NCBI RefSeq assembly: GCF_016860545.1
Contig: NZ_BNEB01000006.1
Span: 186,001 to 250,000 of the forward strand
Length of the DNA: 64,000 nucleotides
Direction: 5' to 3'
Source: Streptomyces asoensis
Lineage (GTDB): Bacteria; Actinomycetota; Actinomycetes; Streptomycetales; Streptomycetaceae
Shown here: positions 61,062-64,000 of the stretch, piece after piece
How the letters are laid out: each line of letters starts with the position of its first letter
Position numbering within the stretch: position 1 is the first letter of the stretch
Position numbers and translations under genes: made by a program
Notes under the pieces: model-generated
The model's input: the letters and a program-made list of their open reading frames with translations, nothing else
What the model was told of the DNA's origin: nothing
Database searches by the model: none

Positions 61062-62521
61062 CGACAGCGTCCCGTATGACCCCTGAGGGACATGCCGTTC
61101 CCCTCGGCCCGACCACTGCCGAGGCGGGCGCCGCCGGTGAGGACGGCGCCGGTGAGGACGCCGCCGTGGCGGGGGCCGTCACCGGGCAGGCCGCTCGTGG
61201 GAGTTCGGCCCCGGGCAGGTGCCCCGCCCCCCGGAGCGGCACTGGTGGGGACGTTGCGCCGCCCGGGGCCGGGCGCCCCGCTCCGGCCGGCGGCCGCGGC
61301 GCGTCCGGCCGCTGGCCCGACGTCGTCACGGTGCCTACGGCATCACGCCTGCGCAGTGCGGTGACGGCCGCGCTCGTGCGGCGGGCCCTGCGGGGGCTGC
61401 CCCTACGGGCAGGGTTCGCCGATCGCGGCCCAGCGGGACTCGGCGGCCCGCTGCTGGAGGTGCGCGACCCGGCCGCCTTCCACGCCCGGATCGGCACCGG
61501 CGGGCTGGTCGGGTTCGGGGAGTCGTACATGGCGGGAGAGTGGGACGCACCCGACCTGGTCGCCGTGCTCACCGTGCTCGCGGGGAACGCCGCCAACCTG
61601 ATCCCGGGTCCGCTGCAACGGCTGCGCGGTCTGTGGGCACTGCGCCACCCGCACGCGGAGCGCAACACTCCCGACGGCGCCCGCGCCAACATCAGCCGTC
61701 ACTACGATCTCTCCAACGAGCTGTTCGCCCTCTTCCTCGACGACACTCTCAGCTATTCCTCGGCCGTCTTCCGCGGCTTCCCCGCGAGCTGGGAGCTGCT
61801 GGCCGCGGCCCAGCACCGCAAGATCGACCGGCTGCTCGACATGGCCGACGTAGGCGAGGGCACCCGGCTCCTCGAGATCGGTACCGGCTGGGGCGAGCTG
61901 GCCCTGCGCGCGGCGGCCCGCGGCGCCCGTGTCACCTCACTCACCCTGTCCCGGGAACAGCGGGACCTGGCCCTGGAACGGGTGCGCGCGGCGGGGCTGG
62001 AGGGTCGGGTCCGTATCGAACTGTGCGACTACCGCGAGGCACGCGGGCACTACGACGCCGTGGTCAGCGTGGAGATGGTCGAGGCGGTCGGCGCTGAGTT
62101 CTGGCCGGTGTATTTCCGCACGATCGACGAGCGGCTGGCACCGGGCGGCCGGGCGTCGCTCCAGGCCATCACCATGCCGCATGAGCGGATGCTCGCCGCC
62201 CGGGACACATTCACCTGGATCCACAAGTACGTCTTTCCCGGCGGTCTCATCCCGTCCACGACGGCGATCGAGGAGGCGGTGCGCGACCACACAGGGCTGC
62301 GGCTCGCCCGCCGCGACGCCTTCGGCTCCCACTACGCCGAGACGCTGCGGTTGTGGCGGGAGAGGTTCACCGAGCGCGCCGAGACGGTGGAGGCGCTCGG
62401 TTTCGACGACATCTTCCGCAGGCTGTGGACCTTCTACCTCGCCTACTCCGAGGCCGGCTTCCGGTCCGGGTATCTCGATGTGCAGCAGTACCTGTTCACC
62501 AAGGAGAACTCCGCGCGATGA
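61058..62521 (+). CDS. Cyclopropane-fatty-acid-synthase-like methyltransferase (1)
   Basis: 487 residues, ATG 61058; ATG 61076 is possible. About 85 residues of Gly/Ala/Pro-rich leader precede the enzyme. NISRHYDLSNELFALFLDDT (about residue 210) and LLEIGTGWGELALRAAARGA (SAM site, about 270) are diagnostic. It transfers methyl from SAM to the double bond of phospholipid acyl chains. It is one of two such enzymes in the operon; the two share architecture but are far from identical, so one may make a methyl- rather than cyclopropane-modified chain. Confidence 0.92.
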   Translation: MTTASRMTPEGHAVPLGPTTAEAGAAGEDGAGEDAAVAGAVTGQAARGSSAPGRCPAPRSGTGGDVAPPGAGRPAPAGGRGASGRWPDVVTVPTASRLRSAVTAALVRRALRGLPLRAGFADRGPAGLGGPLLEVRDPAAFHARIGTGGLVGFGESYMAGEWDAPDLVAVLTVLAGNAANLIPGPLQRLRGLWALRHPHAERNTPDGARANISRHYDLSNELFALFLDDTLSYSSAVFRGFPASWELLAAAQHRKIDRLLDMADVGEGTRLLEIGTGWGELALRAAARGARVTSLTLSREQRDLALERVRAAGLEGRVRIELCDYREARGHYDAVVSVEMVEAVGAEFWPVYFRTIDERLAPGGRASLQAITMPHERMLAARDTFTWIHKYVFPGGLIPSTTAIEEAVRDHTGLRLARRDAFGSHYAETLRLWRERFTERAETVEALGFDDIFRRLWTFYLAYSEAGFRSGYLDVQQYLFTKENSAR

Positions 62522-63831
62522 CCAGCATCCTTCCCGTGAAGGCCCCCGGCGCAGCCCACCTGCTCGCCCGCCTCGCCCAGGACACCCTCGGGGGCCCGCT
62601 GCCCCTGCGGCTTCGGGCCTGGGACGGCAGTGAAAGCGGCCCGGCAGACGCGCCCGTGGTCGTCCTGCGGTCCCGGCGCGCGCTGCGCCGGCTGCTGTGG
62701 CAGCCCGGCGAGCTCGCCCTGGCACAGGCGTACGTCACCGGCGAACTCGACGTCGACGGCGACCTCGCGCACGGGCTGAGGACGGTGTGGGCCGCGCAGC
62801 GGGAGCACGGCCTGCGCCCGCCCCGGCTCACTCCCGCCGACCGGGCCCGCGCCCTGGCCACCGTCGTACGGCTCGGCGCGGTAGGCCCGCGTCCAGCCGC
62901 GCCGGCCTCCCAGGCGCGGCTGCGTGGCGGTCTGCACAGCAGGGCTCGCGACCGGGCCGCGATCAGCCACCACTACGACCTGTCCAACGACTTCTACCGT
63001 CTCCTTCTCGACGAGACCATGGCCTATTCCTGCGGCTACTGGGCGAGTGACGACGAGGGCTTCGGACCCGCCGACGCCCAGCGGGCCAAACTGGAGCTGA
63101 TCTGCCGCAAGCTGGCCCTGGCACCCAGGACCCGGCTGCTGGACATCGGCTGCGGCTGGGGTGCGCTCACCCTGTACGCGGCCGAACGGCACGGCGTCCA
63201 GGTCACCGCCGTCACCCTGGCCCGGGAGCAGGCGGCGTACGTGCGCGCACAGGTGCGCGAGCGTGGCCTGAGCGAGCTGGTCGAGGTGGTCTGCCAGGAC
63301 TACCGGGACATCCAGGGCGGCGGGTACGACGCCGTCTCCACCATCGAGATGGGCGAGCACGTCGGCGACGCCGAGTACCCGGCGTTCGCGGCCGCCCTGC
63401 ACCGGTTCGTCCGGCCGTGCGGGCGGGTGCTGGTGCAGCAGATGGCGCGGGGCCGCGACGCTCCTGGCGGCGGGGCGTTCATCGAGGCCTACATCGCCCC
63501 CGACATGCACATGCGTCCGCTCGGCGAGACGACGGCCATGCTGGAGGAGGCGGGCCTGGAGGTGCGGCACACCGAGTCGCTGCGCGAGCACTACGTCCGA
63601 ACCGTCCAGGCGTGGCACCGCACACTGGAGGAGCGCTGGGAGCGGTTCGTGCGGCTGGTGGGCGAGGAGACGGCGCGCGTGTGGCGGCTGTACCTGGTCG
63701 GCGGGGCGCTGGCGTTCGAGGAAGGCCGGATGGGCGTCGACCAAATCCTGAGTGTACGGCCCGGTCCCGGAGGACACAGCGGTATGCCGCACACCACGCA
63801 CGCCTGGTACGAAGGGCTGGGCCGGCCGTGA
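62518..63831 (+). CDS. Cyclopropane-fatty-acid-synthase-like methyltransferase (2)
   Basis: 437 residues, ATG 62518 overlapping the previous stop (AAGGAG upstream). ISHHYDLSNDFYRLLLDETM (about residue 155), LLDIGCGWGALTLYAAERHG (SAM site, about 207) and STIEMGEHVGDAEYPAF are canonical for CFA synthase. The bicarbonate/glutamate region is retained in TIEMGEH. Followed directly by DUF1295, as in many actinobacterial lipid operons. Confidence 0.94.
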   Translation: MTSILPVKAPGAAHLLARLAQDTLGGPLPLRLRAWDGSESGPADAPVVVLRSRRALRRLLWQPGELALAQAYVTGELDVDGDLAHGLRTVWAAQREHGLRPPRLTPADRARALATVVRLGAVGPRPAAPASQARLRGGLHSRARDRAAISHHYDLSNDFYRLLLDETMAYSCGYWASDDEGFGPADAQRAKLELICRKLALAPRTRLLDIGCGWGALTLYAAERHGVQVTAVTLAREQAAYVRAQVRERGLSELVEVVCQDYRDIQGGGYDAVSTIEMGEHVGDAEYPAFAAALHRFVRPCGRVLVQQMARGRDAPGGGAFIEAYIAPDMHMRPLGETTAMLEEAGLEVRHTESLREHYVRTVQAWHRTLEERWERFVRLVGEETARVWRLYLVGGALAFEEGRMGVDQILSVRPGPGGHSGMPHTTHAWYEGLGRP

Positions 63832-64000
63832 ACGGCTTCCCCTGGAACGCGTTCGCGCTCAACCTCGCATGGTCCGCCGCCGCAGTCCTGACGGTCATGC
63901 TCCTCACCTTCGCGCTCGCCGTCCGCGCGGGCCTGCACCGGATCGTGGACATCGCCTGGGGGGTGGGCTTCACCGCGGTGGCCGTCGTGAGCTGTGCCGC
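63828..64000 (+). CDS. DUF1295 membrane protein (3' end outside window)
   Basis: GTG 63828 overlaps the previous stop; 57 residues are visible. Two membrane segments (LAWSAAAVLTVMLLTFALAV and a second starting VGFTAVAVV) flank HRIVDIAWGVGF, the DUF1295 signature. DUF1295 proteins resemble steroid 5-alpha-reductases and reduce or modify lipid chains. It belongs to the same operon. Confidence 0.88.
   Translation, partial: MNGFPWNAFALNLAWSAAAVLTVMLLTFALAVRAGLHRIVDIAWGVGFTAVAVVSCA

Overview
The window is high-GC actinobacterial DNA, almost certainly Streptomyces. Coding density is high, ATGA/GTGA start-stop overlaps are common, and it carries an AfsA-type signal synthase with ArpA-type TetR receptors, a StrR-type activator, and a MerR / cold-shock / DEAD-helicase module. 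No rRNA, tRNA or CRISPR array was seen.

Layout. 1-2408: the end of a DeoR-family regulator, a stand-alone EF-G domain-IV-like protein, small unknowns and a truncated GNAT remnant. 2494-5566: korB/korA 2-oxoacid:ferredoxin oxidoreductase. 5761-39994: a biosynthetic gene cluster with its own signalling system. 40107-43061: an aldo/keto reductase gene split by an IS200/IS605 element carrying tnpA and tnpB. 43062-48152: a cold-shock/RNA module (repetitive leader, MerR-like regulator, lipoprotein, cold-shock protein, DEAD-box helicase, CBS protein). 48213-53073: a hydrolase, then a GntR regulator and DUF1648 membrane protein next to an sdpC-sdpA-sdpB-like toxin locus. 53227-58780: hydrolases, a Fic protein with a palindrome abutting its start, a methyltransferase, and a TetR/epoxide-hydrolase pair with duplicated operators. 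59026-64000: a lipid-modification operon (FAD oxidoreductase, DUF1365, two cyclopropane-fatty-acid-synthase-like methyltransferases, DUF1295).

The gene cluster. A leftward operon encodes a GriI-like aldolase, a GriH-like DHQ synthase II and a dedicated aspartate kinase, the known route from aspartate semialdehyde and DHAP to 3-amino-4-hydroxybenzoate (3,4-AHBA). It continues with a P450, GMC oxidoreductase, aldehyde dehydrogenase and flavin monooxygenase. A rightward operon encodes two KAS III-type proteins, a PaaABCD-like multicomponent monooxygenase with PaaB and PaaC fused, an SDR, an enoyl-CoA hydratase/isomerase, an aryl-CoA ligase, an MHS-type transporter and a P450. A separate 1182-residue carboxylic acid reductase follows. 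My inference is that a 3,4-AHBA-type acid is CoA-activated, oxidised on the ring in the way AntHIJKL acts in antimycin biosynthesis, and further oxidised or reduced. I cannot name the product.

Regulation. Six copies of an 18-bp inverted repeat of the type ATACCT-N6-AGGTAT lie in front of the exporter, the KAS III operon, the strR-like gene, both TetR/afsA genes and the acyl-CoA-dehydrogenase/phosphatase pair. They mark the borders of a hormone-receptor regulon. A separate 9-N11-9 palindrome in front of the KAS III operon has the geometry of a StrR-family site. The implied cascade is butyrolactone-type signal, then ArpA-type receptor, then StrR-like activator, then biosynthesis and export.
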